From Nonlabens ulvanivorans (GTDB lineage Bacteria; Bacteroidota; Bacteroidia; Flavobacteriales; Flavobacteriaceae): 64,000 bases of DNA. Positions 45,306 through 53,672 of this stretch are shown in pieces. The notes under the pieces were generated by a model. It worked only from the letters and a program-made list of their open reading frames with translations. It did not search any database and was not told the origin of the DNA. Position numbers and translations under genes: made by a program. The stretch is from contig NZ_JPJI01000032.1 of NCBI RefSeq assembly GCF_000732625.1, positions 930,001-994,000 on the forward strand, read 5' to 3'. Positions within the stretch are counted from its first letter, which is position 1; every line of letters begins with the position of its first letter.

Positions 45306-45345
45306 AAAAAAAATCCCATCTAAGTAAATCTTAGATGGGATTTTT
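45306..45345 (-). terminator. Rho-independent terminator of tsf
   Basis: TCCCATCTAA/TTAGATGGGA stem with A/T flanks and a 7-nt loop, followed by a T-run on the minus strand. Confidence 0.9.
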
Positions 45346-45365
45346 AAAATTCTATTGAAAGCTTA

Positions 45366-46328
45366 TTAAGCGATAGAAACTCTTTTGAATCCTACAACGC
45401 TAGCACCTTTAGACTCTACATATTGTGCAACAGTTTTGCTGTCGTCCATAATGAAATCTTGATCTAACAAAGCAAGTTCTTTATCTAAAGAAACGTTGTC
45501 AGAGATAAAACGTTCAAGTTTACCAGGGATAATACGATCCCAAATAGCTTCTGGTTTACCTTCAGCTTTTAATTCTTCTTCAAAACGTACTTTAGCCTCA
45601 GCTAGAGCAGTGTCGGTAACTTGAGATCTTGAAATGAAAAGAGGGATATTTTTCAACGCCTTTCCTAAACGTCCGCGCTCGATGTTATCTTTTTCGATAG
45701 CAGCGATACGAGCTTCAGTTTCTGATTGTACAAAATCAGCATCAAAATCTTTGTAAGAAAGTGTCGTTGCTCCCATAGAAGCTACTTGCATAGAAACCGA
45801 TTTTGCTACTTCACTTGAATTGTCAGATGCTGTAGAAAGTCCAGTTAAAGCACCAATTTTTCCACCGTGTACATATGCACCTACAAATGGAGCTTCAAAT
45901 GCTTCAAAACCACCTATTTCTAATTTTTCACCTATTACACCTGTTTGCTCGATAAGTTTCTCAGCCACGGTCATACCATCAAAGCTTGCAGCAAGCAATT
46001 CTTCTTTAGTATTAGTGTTAAGAGCAACATCAGCAATTTTATTAGCTAGTGCAACGTAATCATCGTTTTTTGCAACAAAGTCAGTCTCACAGTTAAGTGA
46101 AATCATAACACCTCTAGTGTTGCTTTCATTTACTTTTGCAACTACTACACCTTCGGAAGAGTCACGGTCAGCACGCTTTGCAGCTACTTTTTGACCTTTT
46201 TTTCTTAGGATTTCAATTGCTTTTTCAAAATCACCTTCAGCTTCTACAAGGGCTTTTTTACAGTCCATCATACCAGCACCAGTGGTCTTTCTTAATTTTC
46301 CTACTTCAGCAGCGGTTATTTTTGCCAT
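45366..46328 (-). CDS. tsf: Elongation factor Ts
   Basis: 320 residues. GDP/GTP exchange factor for EF-Tu. The N-terminal UBA-like region has LRKTTGAGMMDCKKALVEA and the EF-Tu-contacting segment GVMISLNCETDFVAKND is present. It follows rpsB by 41 bp in the usual rpsB-tsf order and ends at its own terminator. Confidence 0.97.
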   Translation of the reverse strand: MAKITAAEVGKLRKTTGAGMMDCKKALVEAEGDFEKAIEILRKKGQKVAAKRADRDSSEGVVVAKVNESNTRGVMISLNCETDFVAKNDDYVALANKIADVALNTNTKEELLAASFDGMTVAEKLIEQTGVIGEKLEIGGFEAFEAPFVGAYVHGGKIGALTGLSTASDNSSEVAKSVSMQVASMGATTLSYKDFDADFVQSETEARIAAIEKDNIERGRLGKALKNIPLFISRSQVTDTALAEAKVRFEEELKAEGKPEAIWDRIIPGKLERFISDNVSLDKELALLDQDFIMDDSKTVAQYVESKGASVVGFKRVSIA

Positions 46329-46369
46329 GTTGAAAATATTTTAGATTCTGGATTCCCAGAGATTATGAT

Positions 46370-47179
46370 TTATTCTTCTTCTTCAGTTTTTACAGCCTCT
46401 TTTGCTGCTTTTGCAGTCTTTTCAGCTTTTGCTGCTTTAGCATCCTTCTCAGCCTTTTCAGCTTTTGCTGCCTCGTTGTTCTTTTCGTTCTTACGATCTT
46501 CAAGACCAGCTTTAATAGCTTCGGCGGCAGAGTTTACTATAATATCGATAGATTTTGATGCATCATCATTTGATGGTATAACATAATCGATATCACGAGG
46601 ATTTGCGTTAGTATCAGCCATTGCAAAAATAGGAATACCTAATTTCAATGCTTCTTTAACAGCGATGTGCTCACGTACAGTGTCAACGATGAAAAGTGCT
46701 GCTGGCATACGAGTCATGTCTACAATAGAACCTAAGTTCTTTTCTAGTTTAGCTCTCATACGGTCTACTTGTAAACGTTCTTTTTTAGAAAGAGTTTCAT
46801 AACGACCATCTTTCTTCATGCGATCTACAAGAGCCATTTTCTTAACAGCTTTACGGATTGTTACAAAGTTTGTAAGCATTCCACCTGGCCATCTTTCAGT
46901 GATATAAGGCATGTTAGCATCACCTGCATGTTGTGCAACGATGTCTTTTGCTTGCTTTTTAGTAGCAACAAAAAGAATCTTACGACCAGATGCAGCGATT
47001 TTACGTAAAGCATCATTAGCCTCATTCAGCTTAGCTTTAGTTTTGTAAAGGTTGATGATGTGAATCCCGTTACGCTCCATATAAATATATGGTGCCATAT
47101 TTGGATCCCATTTGCGTGTAAGGTGACCGAAGTGGACACCTGCGTCAAGAAGATTCTTGACTTCTGTGTTATTTGCCAT
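46370..47179 (-). CDS. rpsB: 30S ribosomal protein S2
   Basis: 269 residues. The S2 core (DAGVHFGHLTRKWDPNMAPYI start, RWPGGMLTNF) covers about 225 residues; the rest is a tail made almost only of Ala, Lys and Glu (KAEKAEKDAKAAK type) ending TEEEE. The tail is a low-complexity extension like that on S16 in this genome. It is upstream of tsf. Confidence 0.96.
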   Translation of the reverse strand: MANNTEVKNLLDAGVHFGHLTRKWDPNMAPYIYMERNGIHIINLYKTKAKLNEANDALRKIAASGRKILFVATKKQAKDIVAQHAGDANMPYITERWPGGMLTNFVTIRKAVKKMALVDRMKKDGRYETLSKKERLQVDRMRAKLEKNLGSIVDMTRMPAALFIVDTVREHIAVKEALKLGIPIFAMADTNANPRDIDYVIPSNDDASKSIDIIVNSAAEAIKAGLEDRKNEKNNEAAKAEKAEKDAKAAKAEKTAKAAKEAVKTEEEE

Positions 47180-47273
47180 GTTTAGATAGTTTACGTTCTG
47201 TCAGATAGCAATGATTAAGTGGTCATTTCAATAGAATTGAAAATCGCCATAATCATTTAGATGCTAAACTAGG

Positions 47274-47291
47274 TCCCGACGGCAATCGGGA
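47274..47291. repeat. Small inverted repeat, possibly REP-like
   Basis: TCCCGA-CGGCAA-TCGGGA in the rpsI-rpsB gap, followed by TGACAG. GC content is higher than the surroundings. It may be one copy of an interspersed element, but no second copy was seen in this window. Confidence 0.4.
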
Positions 47292-47328
47292 TGACAGCAA
47301 ATTAAAAATTAAAAAAATATAAGAACAA

Positions 47329-47358
47329 ATCCCATTTGATTGTGAAACCAAATGGGAT
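47329..47358 (-). terminator. Probable terminator after rpsI
   Basis: ATCCCATTTG/CAAATGGGAT stem with a 10-nt loop 19 bp after the rpsI stop, followed on the minus strand by a T-rich stretch. Confidence 0.75.
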
Positions 47359-47376
47359 GATAATTTCTTTGCAGTA

Positions 47377-47763
47377 TTAACGCTTAGAGAATTGGAATTT
47401 CTTCCTTGCTTTCTTCTGACCAAATTTCTTACGTTCAACCATTCTTGGGTCACGTGTCATAAGGCCTTCAGGTTTCAATACTAGACGATTCTCTTCGTCG
47501 ATCTCTACTAGAGCTCTAGAAAGTGCAAGACGTATAGCCTCTGCTTGTCCAGTGATTCCACCACCATATACGTTTACTTTTACGTCATATGTTCCAGTAG
47601 TTTCAGTTAAAGCAAACGGTTGGTTTACTTTATATTGAAGAGTACCAGTTGTGAAGTAGTCTTTAAGGTCTTTATTGTTTATAGTGATATTACCTTCTCC
47701 ATCGCTAAGGTATACACGAGCTACGGCAGTTTTTCTTCTACCTATTTTGTGTAATGTTTCCAT
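47377..47763 (-). CDS. rpsI: 30S ribosomal protein S9
   Basis: 128 residues; the core [12 protein letters not shown] near the start, [19 protein letters not shown], and the invariant C-terminal FSKR that reaches the P site. One base separates it from rplM, the usual rplM-rpsI pair. Confidence 0.97.
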   Translation of the reverse strand: METLHKIGRRKTAVARVYLSDGEGNITINNKDLKDYFTTGTLQYKVNQPFALTETTGTYDVKVNVYGGGITGQAEAIRLALSRALVEIDEENRLVLKPEGLMTRDPRMVERKKFGQKKARKKFQFSKR

Positions 47764-47764
47764 C

Positions 47765-48220
47765 TTACTTGATCTCGTTTAAGTTGATAGTCGTAGGTTG
47801 TTGTGCGTCTTGACCGTGTTCAGCGCCGCTGTACACTTTTAAGTTACGGAATATTGCTGCTCCTAATTTGTTTTTAGGTAACATTCCTTTCACAGCTTTT
47901 TCAACTACTCTTGTAGGGTCTTTATCGTAAAGCTCCTGAGCAGTAAGGCTGCGCTGCCCACCTGGATAACCTGTGTGGCGTATGTAAGTCTTCTCAGACC
48001 ACTTATTACCAGAAAGCTTCACCTTGTCAGCATTTATCACAATTACATTGTCTCCACAATCTACGTGTGGAGTGAAATTTGTCTTATATTTTCCTCTTAA
48101 TAGTTTTGCAACTATTGAAGACATACGACCTAGTGGCTGGTCTGCTGCATCTACAAGTACCCATTCTTTGTTTACTGTAGCGCTATTAGCAGAAACTGTT
48201 TTGTAACTTAACGTATTCAC
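47765..48220 (-). CDS. rplM: 50S ribosomal protein L13
   Basis: 151 residues; [16 protein letters not shown] (20-35), HTGYPGG and [13 protein letters not shown] are typical L13 segments. It begins the rplM-rpsI operon, with a full promoter 50 bp upstream (48270-48299). Confidence 0.97.
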   Translation of the reverse strand: MNTLSYKTVSANSATVNKEWVLVDAADQPLGRMSSIVAKLLRGKYKTNFTPHVDCGDNVIVINADKVKLSGNKWSEKTYIRHTGYPGGQRSLTAQELYDKDPTRVVEKAVKGMLPKNKLGAAIFRNLKVYSGAEHGQDAQQPTTINLNEIK

Positions 48221-48269
48221 TTTGAACCTGTTTTAAATTGTAACGATTTCAATGGTTAAAATCGGGCTG

Positions 48270-48299
48270 CAAATGTATGATTTTATATTTGATTGACAA
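48270..48299 (-). promoter_or_regulatory. Complete Bacteroidetes-type promoter of rplM-rpsI
   Basis: Minus strand: TTG (48299-48297), 19-bp spacer, then TACATTTG (48277-48270). This is the clearest TTG-N19-TAnnTTTG promoter in the window. Transcription would start near 48263, leaving a leader of about 40 nt. Confidence 0.8.
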
Positions 48300-48488
48300 G
48301 CAGTGAGATTCAAAAAAAATAAAGTTGTTCTTCACTTTTAATTGTTTTGCTCTTCTTTTTTCATTTTAATATTACGTTTTGTAATATCGCTACGATGTCT
48401 CGATGTCAATAGATTCAAGGGTTGTGCTGTGCTAATTGCTTCAAAAATAGTACATTATTATAATTTGTTATCTTTAACAAAAATAATA

Positions 48489-49004
48489 ATGATGAAAAAA
48501 TTAATTTTTCCCTTAATCGCTATATTATTTGCTTTCACGGCTTGTACTAATGATGAAAATCAATCAATTAATAATAATGCAGCTCTTGTTGGTAATTATG
48601 TGTTAAGTACGCTTACAGCCGATGTTGCTGTTGATTTAAATCAAGATATGATCACAAATATGGAATTAACTAATGAAACTAATTGTTTTGATAGCATGGC
48701 GATTAGCTTTAATGCAGATGGTACTTTTACATCTACAATTGCAGAGGTTAGTTTTGATGCTTCTAATAATTTAGTTTGTAATACAAATGTTGAAAGCGGT
48801 ACTTATTCTTATGCAAACGGTACTTTAACAATCACGGTTAATGTTAATGGAGGAACAGCTACAGAATCTCAACAAGTTCTACTTACCACATCTACCTTAT
48901 CATTTAATGTTGATGATAATGACGTTGCGCAATATTTTAGTGGAGCGGCAGGTACTCCTGCTAGTGGTATTATGAGTTTAGATTTCGTTTACAACAAAAT
49001 CTAA
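48489..49004 (+). CDS. Lipocalin-like putative lipoprotein
   Basis: 171 residues from the ATG at 48489 (a second ATG follows directly). The longest frame begins 147 bp earlier but adds no signal sequence and is not credible. Lipoprotein signal MMKKLIFPLIAILFAFTAC; the mature part (LVGNYVLSTLTADV, FNADGTFTSTIAEVSF, ESGTYSYANGTLTITV) has the eight-strand pattern of lipocalin-like flavobacterial lipoproteins. Ligand unknown. Monocistronic with a long hairpin terminator. Confidence 0.8.
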   Translation: MMKKLIFPLIAILFAFTACTNDENQSINNNAALVGNYVLSTLTADVAVDLNQDMITNMELTNETNCFDSMAISFNADGTFTSTIAEVSFDASNNLVCNTNVESGTYSYANGTLTITVNVNGGTATESQQVLLTTSTLSFNVDDNDVAQYFSGAAGTPASGIMSLDFVYNKI

Positions 49005-49039
49005 CATCTTCATTAGTAGACTGAGAAGGTCACTAACTT

Positions 49040-49083
49040 AAAAGTCCATAATCAAGAAACATTTTCTTAATTATGGACTTTTT
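49040..49083. terminator. Bidirectional long-stem terminator
   Basis: A 19-bp stem with a single mismatch (left arm 49040-49058, right arm 49064-49082) and a 5-nt loop, between convergent genes. Confidence 0.9.
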
Positions 49084-49096
49084 GTTAGAATTACTT

Positions 49097-49378
49097 TTAT
49101 TCAGAGATGGTTACGCCTTTCCAAAAAGCTACATATCCTTCAATTTCTTTTGCAGCGTGTTTAGTGTCTGGATAATACCATGCAGCATCCTTATTTGTTT
49201 CTCCGTTTACCTCTAAAGTGTAATAACTAGCTAGTCCTTTCCAAGGACAGTTAGATTGAGTGTTGCTGTTTTTAAAATACTCATTTTTTATACTGTTTTT
49301 AGGGAAGTAGTGATTGTTTTCAATAACTTTAGTATCGTTACTTTCGGCAATAATTTGATTATTCCAGATGGCTTTCAT
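49097..49378 (-). CDS. DUF427 domain protein
   Basis: 93 residues, a single DUF427 domain: AIWNNQIIAES start, VIENNHYFP, TQSNCPWKGLASYYTLEV and AAWYYPDTKHAAKEI. Small beta-tent-like cytoplasmic proteins of unknown function. It follows egtD by 6 bp, so it is part of the ergothioneine operon here. Confidence 0.9.
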   Translation of the reverse strand: MKAIWNNQIIAESNDTKVIENNHYFPKNSIKNEYFKNSNTQSNCPWKGLASYYTLEVNGETNKDAAWYYPDTKHAAKEIEGYVAFWKGVTISE

Positions 49379-49384
49379 AAACTT

Positions 49385-50350
49385 TTATTTTTTTATTTTA
49401 AATAAATAATCCTTGAAGAGCTTTTGATGATCTTCATAAATCTTTTCAATTTCTAAACCTGATTTATTTGCTAACCACTCTACGGTATCGTCATCATATT
49501 TTTGAGATATTTCACAGTGTATGGTTTCCCATTTTTTGAAAGTCGTCTTTAGTTGTAACTTTTTAATTTCTACAACACAAGGTTCTGTTGCTATCAGGTA
49601 GCTTTTTGCAGTGCCTGTTTCTGGGTCGTAAGATTCCCAGTGTTCAAAGTTATTGACTGGAAAGTCTCCGTCCATTTCTTTGTTGATACGATGTAATAAG
49701 TTGCGATTAAACTCTTGAGTTACTCCTTGAGAATCGGCATATGCATGCTGAATTGTTAATGGATCTTTCTTTTGGTCAAACCCCATAAAAAGAAAATCTT
49801 GGTCAGACATTACGTCTTTGATTTTTATCAAAAAATCTATTGCTTGAGGATGGTCAAGGTTACCTATGTTAGATCCTAAAACGATAATGACTTTAGGTCT
49901 TTTGTTGTATGTGGCTAGTCTTTCTAGGACTTTAAAATATGTTCCTTGTTCTCCTTGTACTTCTAGATCTGGTAATAATGTGGTTAGAGAGTTAGTTAAA
50001 TCATCAATTGCGTGTTGACTTATATCTATTGGTATGTATGTAAAATCTACTTTGTTTGTTACTAGTTCTTTTAATAATACTTTAGTTTTTTTACCATCTC
50101 CAGCACCTAACTCGATCAGATCAAACGCTCCATGAGTGTTAAAAACCTTTCTTAAGTTATCCTTATGAGTATCGATAATATTGTATTCTGCCTCGGTAAG
50201 GTAATATTCTGGAAGAGCCATGATTTGTTGAAATAATTCATCACCACGGTCATCATAAATGTATTTGGAACTTAAAAATTTAGGAAATGCTTTTAGCCCT
50301 TCTGTTACGTGATTTTCAAATTCTAATTGAAATATTTCTTGCTTTGTCAT
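49385..50350 (-). CDS. egtD: L-histidine N-alpha-methyltransferase (ergothioneine synthesis)
   Basis: 321 residues from the ATG at 50350, chosen because its ATGA overlaps the egtB stop by 4 bp and the length equals that of characterised EgtD; a longer frame to 50386 would overlap egtB more. It trimethylates histidine to hercynine with SAM. SAM motif LIELGAGDGKKT (78-89); the N-terminal YIYDDRGDELFQQI and LPEYYLTEAEYNII segments are typical. Coupled to egtB. Confidence 0.92.
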   Translation of the reverse strand: MTKQEIFQLEFENHVTEGLKAFPKFLSSKYIYDDRGDELFQQIMALPEYYLTEAEYNIIDTHKDNLRKVFNTHGAFDLIELGAGDGKKTKVLLKELVTNKVDFTYIPIDISQHAIDDLTNSLTTLLPDLEVQGEQGTYFKVLERLATYNKRPKVIIVLGSNIGNLDHPQAIDFLIKIKDVMSDQDFLFMGFDQKKDPLTIQHAYADSQGVTQEFNRNLLHRINKEMDGDFPVNNFEHWESYDPETGTAKSYLIATEPCVVEIKKLQLKTTFKKWETIHCEISQKYDDDTVEWLANKSGLEIEKIYEDHQKLFKDYLFKIKK

Positions 50351-51513
50351 ATAGATTGTGCGAGTCTCAAACTCGTAAATTGCCATCTTAAATTAGGATG
50401 AAAAAAGTTTCTGTAAGTCGATCTTGTGTGATTGTTAGGAGTTGCGACAGAGCTACCTCTAAGCACCTTCTGGTTCACCATAAATTTACCATTATATTCT
50501 CCTAGGGCACCATCAGGTTTTTGGTAATTAGGGTAAGGTAGGTAAGCGCTTTCTGTCCATTCCCATCTTTTTCCCCAACTAAATTTTTGTTGTGCGGCTT
50601 CCCATTCAAACTCAGTAGGTAGTCGCATGCCTCTCCATTGTGCAAAGGCAAATGCTTCATAGTAGGATACATGAGTAATAGCACTAGATTTATCTATACC
50701 AGTAATACCATTCAAAGTGTATTGATTCCATTGATCGTTTTCTTGAAACCAATACATAGGTGCGCATATATTGTTTTTTTGAACCCAATCCCAGCCTTCT
50801 GTGTGCCATAGCATTACATTTGCGTAGCCGCCATCATTAATAAAGTCTATCCATTCTCCGCAAGTAACTAACTCACTAGATATTTGATATGCTTCTAGAA
50901 ATATGCGATGGCGTGGTTGCTCATTATCATAGCAAAACTCCTTTTTAGAATGTCCTACTTCATAGATTTGCGCTGGCATCTCAAGCCATTTAGGAGTTTT
51001 ATTATTTATGAATACTTCATCCTCTATGTTTCCGTACACAGGTGATAAAGGGTTATTACCTAATATATATTTAATATCAGTGAGTAATAGTTCTTGGTGT
51101 TGTTTTTCGTGATGAATACCTATTTCTAGTACTGGGATCAGGTCCTCGTTCCAGTGATTTTCAATAAGCTGTGCCATGTGCTTTGTAACATATGCGCGAT
51201 ATTCATAAACTTCATCCACACTAGGTCTTGATAGGTTTCCTCGATCTGTGCGTACAACACGAGCACCTATACTTTCATAATAGCTATTAAATACATAAGC
51301 ATATTGACTATGAAATCTTTTATAATCAGCAAGGTATCCGTCTAATAAGAATTCCTCAAAAAACCAGGTTGTGTGTCCTAAGTGCCATTTAGGTGGCGAT
51401 ACATCTACTATAGGTTGCACTACATAGTCTTCTTTTTGCAATGGTTTGCATAAAGCTTCTGTATGCTTTCTAGTGTCTAAAAACAGTTTAAGAAGATTTT
51501 CTTTTGAATTCAT
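50347..51513 (-). CDS. egtB: Ergothioneine biosynthesis sulfoxide synthase EgtB-type
   Basis: 388 residues from the ATG at 51513, placed 6 bp after a TAACTTTG box; a longer frame to 51540 would include this box. An N-terminal DinB-like domain holds the iron ligands in WHLGHTTWFFEE and HHEKQHQE; a C-terminal FGE-sulfatase-type domain follows (RLPTEFEWEAAQ, FTSLRLA). It joins hercynine to a cysteine-type thiol donor by C-S bond formation using Fe(II) and O2. No egtA, egtC or egtE neighbours, so a cysteine-using variant or an unlinked lyase is inferred. Confidence 0.9.
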   Translation of the reverse strand: MNSKENLLKLFLDTRKHTEALCKPLQKEDYVVQPIVDVSPPKWHLGHTTWFFEEFLLDGYLADYKRFHSQYAYVFNSYYESIGARVVRTDRGNLSRPSVDEVYEYRAYVTKHMAQLIENHWNEDLIPVLEIGIHHEKQHQELLLTDIKYILGNNPLSPVYGNIEDEVFINNKTPKWLEMPAQIYEVGHSKKEFCYDNEQPRHRIFLEAYQISSELVTCGEWIDFINDGGYANVMLWHTEGWDWVQKNNICAPMYWFQENDQWNQYTLNGITGIDKSSAITHVSYYEAFAFAQWRGMRLPTEFEWEAAQQKFSWGKRWEWTESAYLPYPNYQKPDGALGEYNGKFMVNQKVLRGSSVATPNNHTRSTYRNFFHPNLRWQFTSLRLAQSI

Positions 51514-51518
51514 TCTCT

Positions 51519-51526
51519 CAAAGTTA
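51519..51526 (-). promoter_or_regulatory. -7 promoter box of the egtB operon
   Basis: TAACTTTG on the minus strand, 6 bp before the egtB ATG; a TTG (51551-51549) lies 22 bp further upstream. Confidence 0.6.
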
Positions 51527-51592
51527 AAAGTAATTTTCAAAAGTCTAGCAAACTAATAGGATTTTGTGAAATAGTTAGGATGTTTATGATAT

Positions 51593-51608
51593 CGCTTTCG
51601 CGAAAGCG
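51593..51608. repeat. Dispersed palindrome, exact 16-bp copy (intergenic)
   Basis: CGCTTTCGCGAAAGCG between egtB and the preceding membrane-protein gene. Confidence 0.95.
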
Positions 51609-51615
51609 TGCTTAA

Positions 51616-52197
51616 TCAAGGCTTTCGGTTGCGTCTATCATAGTCTTTAAACTCTGCCTTATTGCCAGCAAATCTTGCAATCAACCCTATGACTAGCGCA
51701 AGTAAACCAATACCTCTAAAAATCCATCGCCATGGAATCTCTTTTGAAGATTGATGATTGCGATTATCTTGCTCTTGCATTTGCTTTAAGAGCTTATCCA
51801 TGTTCTTGCGTTGTTCTATCTGTAATTTATAATTACTTTGAGATAGAGTAGTGGTCTTAGATTTTCCCTTAAGATTTAAGTGGATAGGTGATACAACTAA
51901 TTTTGCACTAGCTGGTATTTCTATTGATTTATCTCTATAAATCTTGCGGTGAAACAATGTATTGTTAGTAGGGTCATAAAGCTCTACTAGGAACTTAGTA
52001 AGTGATTTGTGAGCGTCCCAACTTGCTGTAGCCATTCCTGGATCAGAAGATATCATTTTTAAATCAACTACATAAAAGCTGGGTGAATCCTTGTATTCTG
52101 TATCATCAATTTCCAAAAAATCTTCATATGCAGGATCGGTATCTTGGGCAATTGTAAAAGTTGAAACAAAAAATAATAGTAGAATTATCGATTTCAT
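51616..52197 (-). CDS. Hypothetical secreted or membrane-anchored protein
   Basis: 193 residues from the ATG at 52197, chosen because it begins a clean signal peptide (MKSIILLLFFVSTFTIAQ) and follows the thyA stop by 1 bp; the longer frame overlaps thyA by 41 bp. The middle is a soluble domain of unknown type, then a charged linker and one C-terminal membrane helix (about 152-175) before a basic tail. I recognise no family. Co-transcribed with thyA. Confidence 0.7.
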   Translation of the reverse strand: MKSIILLLFFVSTFTIAQDTDPAYEDFLEIDDTEYKDSPSFYVVDLKMISSDPGMATASWDAHKSLTKFLVELYDPTNNTLFHRKIYRDKSIEIPASAKLVVSPIHLNLKGKSKTTTLSQSNYKLQIEQRKNMDKLLKQMQEQDNRNHQSSKEIPWRWIFRGIGLLALVIGLIARFAGNKAEFKDYDRRNRKP

Positions 52198-52198
52198 A

Positions 52199-53023
52199 CT
52201 ATATAGCAACGGCACCTTTAATTGCTGGATACGGATCATAATTCTCTAATGTAAAGTCATCAAATGTGAAATTGAAAATATCCTTGATATCTGGATTCAT
52301 TTTCATAATGGGTAGTGCGCGAGGTTCTCTAGACAGTTGTAATTTGACTTGCTCCATGTGGTTTGAGTATATATGAACATCGCCAAAAGTGTGAATAAAA
52401 TCACCATATTCAAAACCGCATACTTGTGCCATCATCATGGTAAATAAGGCATAACTGGCAATATTAAAAGGAACGCCTAAAAAAACATCAGCACTACGTT
52501 GATAGAGTTGACAACTCAGCTTATTGTCTGATACATAAAATTGAAAAAAGGCATGACATGGCGGTAGTGCTGCCTTTCCATTTGCCACGTTTTCAGAAAA
52601 GCTAACGCTAGTGTCTGGCATGACGCTTGGGTTCCAGGCGCTTACCATCATACGACGGCTATTAGGATTGTTTTTTAGTGTGTGAATTATATCTTTAATT
52701 TGATCAATGTCTTCGTTATTCCAGTTGCGCCATTGATGTCCGTAAACAGGTCCTAAATCACCGTTTTCATTTGCCCATTCATTCCAGATACGCACACCAT
52801 TATCTTGTAAATATTTTACGTTTGTATCACCAGTAAGAAACCATAATAACTCGTGAATTATCGATTTAAGGTGTAATTTTTTAGTGGTAACCATGGGAAA
52901 GCCTTCTTGCAGGTTAAACCTCATTTGATAACCGAAAACGCTTCTCGTTCCGGTACCTGTGCGATCACCTTTATCGGTTCCTTCATTTAATATGTGTTGT
53001 AGTAAATCGTGATACTGTTTCAT
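52199..53023 (-). CDS. thyA: Thymidylate synthase
   Basis: 274 residues. Methylates dUMP to dTMP with methylene-tetrahydrofolate. The nucleophile is Cys156 in [12 protein letters not shown]; the phosphate-binding [12 protein letters not shown] and the late [12 protein letters not shown] are present. Followed after 1 bp by the hypothetical membrane protein. Confidence 0.97.
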   Translation of the reverse strand: MKQYHDLLQHILNEGTDKGDRTGTGTRSVFGYQMRFNLQEGFPMVTTKKLHLKSIIHELLWFLTGDTNVKYLQDNGVRIWNEWANENGDLGPVYGHQWRNWNNEDIDQIKDIIHTLKNNPNSRRMMVSAWNPSVMPDTSVSFSENVANGKAALPPCHAFFQFYVSDNKLSCQLYQRSADVFLGVPFNIASYALFTMMMAQVCGFEYGDFIHTFGDVHIYSNHMEQVKLQLSREPRALPIMKMNPDIKDIFNFTFDDFTLENYDPYPAIKGAVAI

Positions 53024-53147
53024 TTTTTCCTGCTTGAATTATAGAATAAAAGAATGACTCTATGTAGGGTACAAAATAGGAGAATTAATTATCCAATCTA
53101 CTGAAAAATAAATTTAAAAATAAAGACTTTATCAACGGGTTTTAAAA

Positions 53148-53546
53148 CTATCCTTCTACTTTTTGAAAGGTGTTAGCCCAGGCAATAGCGCTTTCTACAT
53201 TTTTAAATAAACCAAAAGAGCCAGAGTATAATTGTTGTTCTTCAACTGCGCGCTCTATTTCATTTTCATGAGGTGATACTATGGCAATCCCTACTAGTTT
53301 TTTAGGATTTACTAGTTTATACACAGATAAATCAATATTATGTGAAAAAGCTCGATTAGCAATGTATACAAATTGTTTGCCTGTAAAATACTTGTTCAAG
53401 GCGTTAAGAATAGTTTTTGCTTCTGTGGTGCCAATATTAATTTGGTCATTTATAATACCAATTACATAATTGTCAAAACAATAAAGATTGCCAAAATCAT
53501 ATTGAAAATGGTGGTTTGCATGTGCAATATGATCAGATGGTAACAT
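53148..53546 (-). CDS. Hypothetical protein, possibly STAS/SpoIIAA-like
   Basis: 132 residues, no signal or membrane segment. Alternating strands and helices (NYVIGIINDQINIGTTEAKTI, GKQFVYIANRAFSHNID, LVGIAIVSPHENE) ending in a SAIAWANTF helix recall the SpoIIAA/STAS-like folds annotated in flavobacteria. That is a weak match. It is alone, 124 bp upstream of thyA on the same strand. Confidence 0.6.
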   Translation of the reverse strand: MLPSDHIAHANHHFQYDFGNLYCFDNYVIGIINDQINIGTTEAKTILNALNKYFTGKQFVYIANRAFSHNIDLSVYKLVNPKKLVGIAIVSPHENEIERAVEEQQLYSGSFGLFKNVESAIAWANTFQKVEG

Positions 53547-53672
53547 AACTTTAAACCAAATTTTAGGTAAGCAAAGTTATTAAAATTTTCTTAAAAAATC
53601 ATTTCCTGTTTAAGAAGTGCCCTTGTAATAGGATTAAAGGTTTAAATATTTAAGCAGTTGTTATAATCTTAA

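Noticed and set aside
46365-46586. Phe/Ala/Ser-rich plus-strand frame opposite rpsB
   Set aside because: Antisense shadow of the Ala/Lys/Glu tail of S2; no start signal or homology.
47253-47453. A 66-codon minus-strand frame across the rpsI end and the spacer
   Set aside because: It overlaps rpsI in another frame and spans the terminator hairpin; no family resemblance.
48342-48488. N-terminal extension of the lipocalin-like lipoprotein
   Set aside because: The added residues give no signal peptide and the lipobox signal starts cleanly at 48489. The region also holds a small inverted repeat (48369-48387), too short to name.
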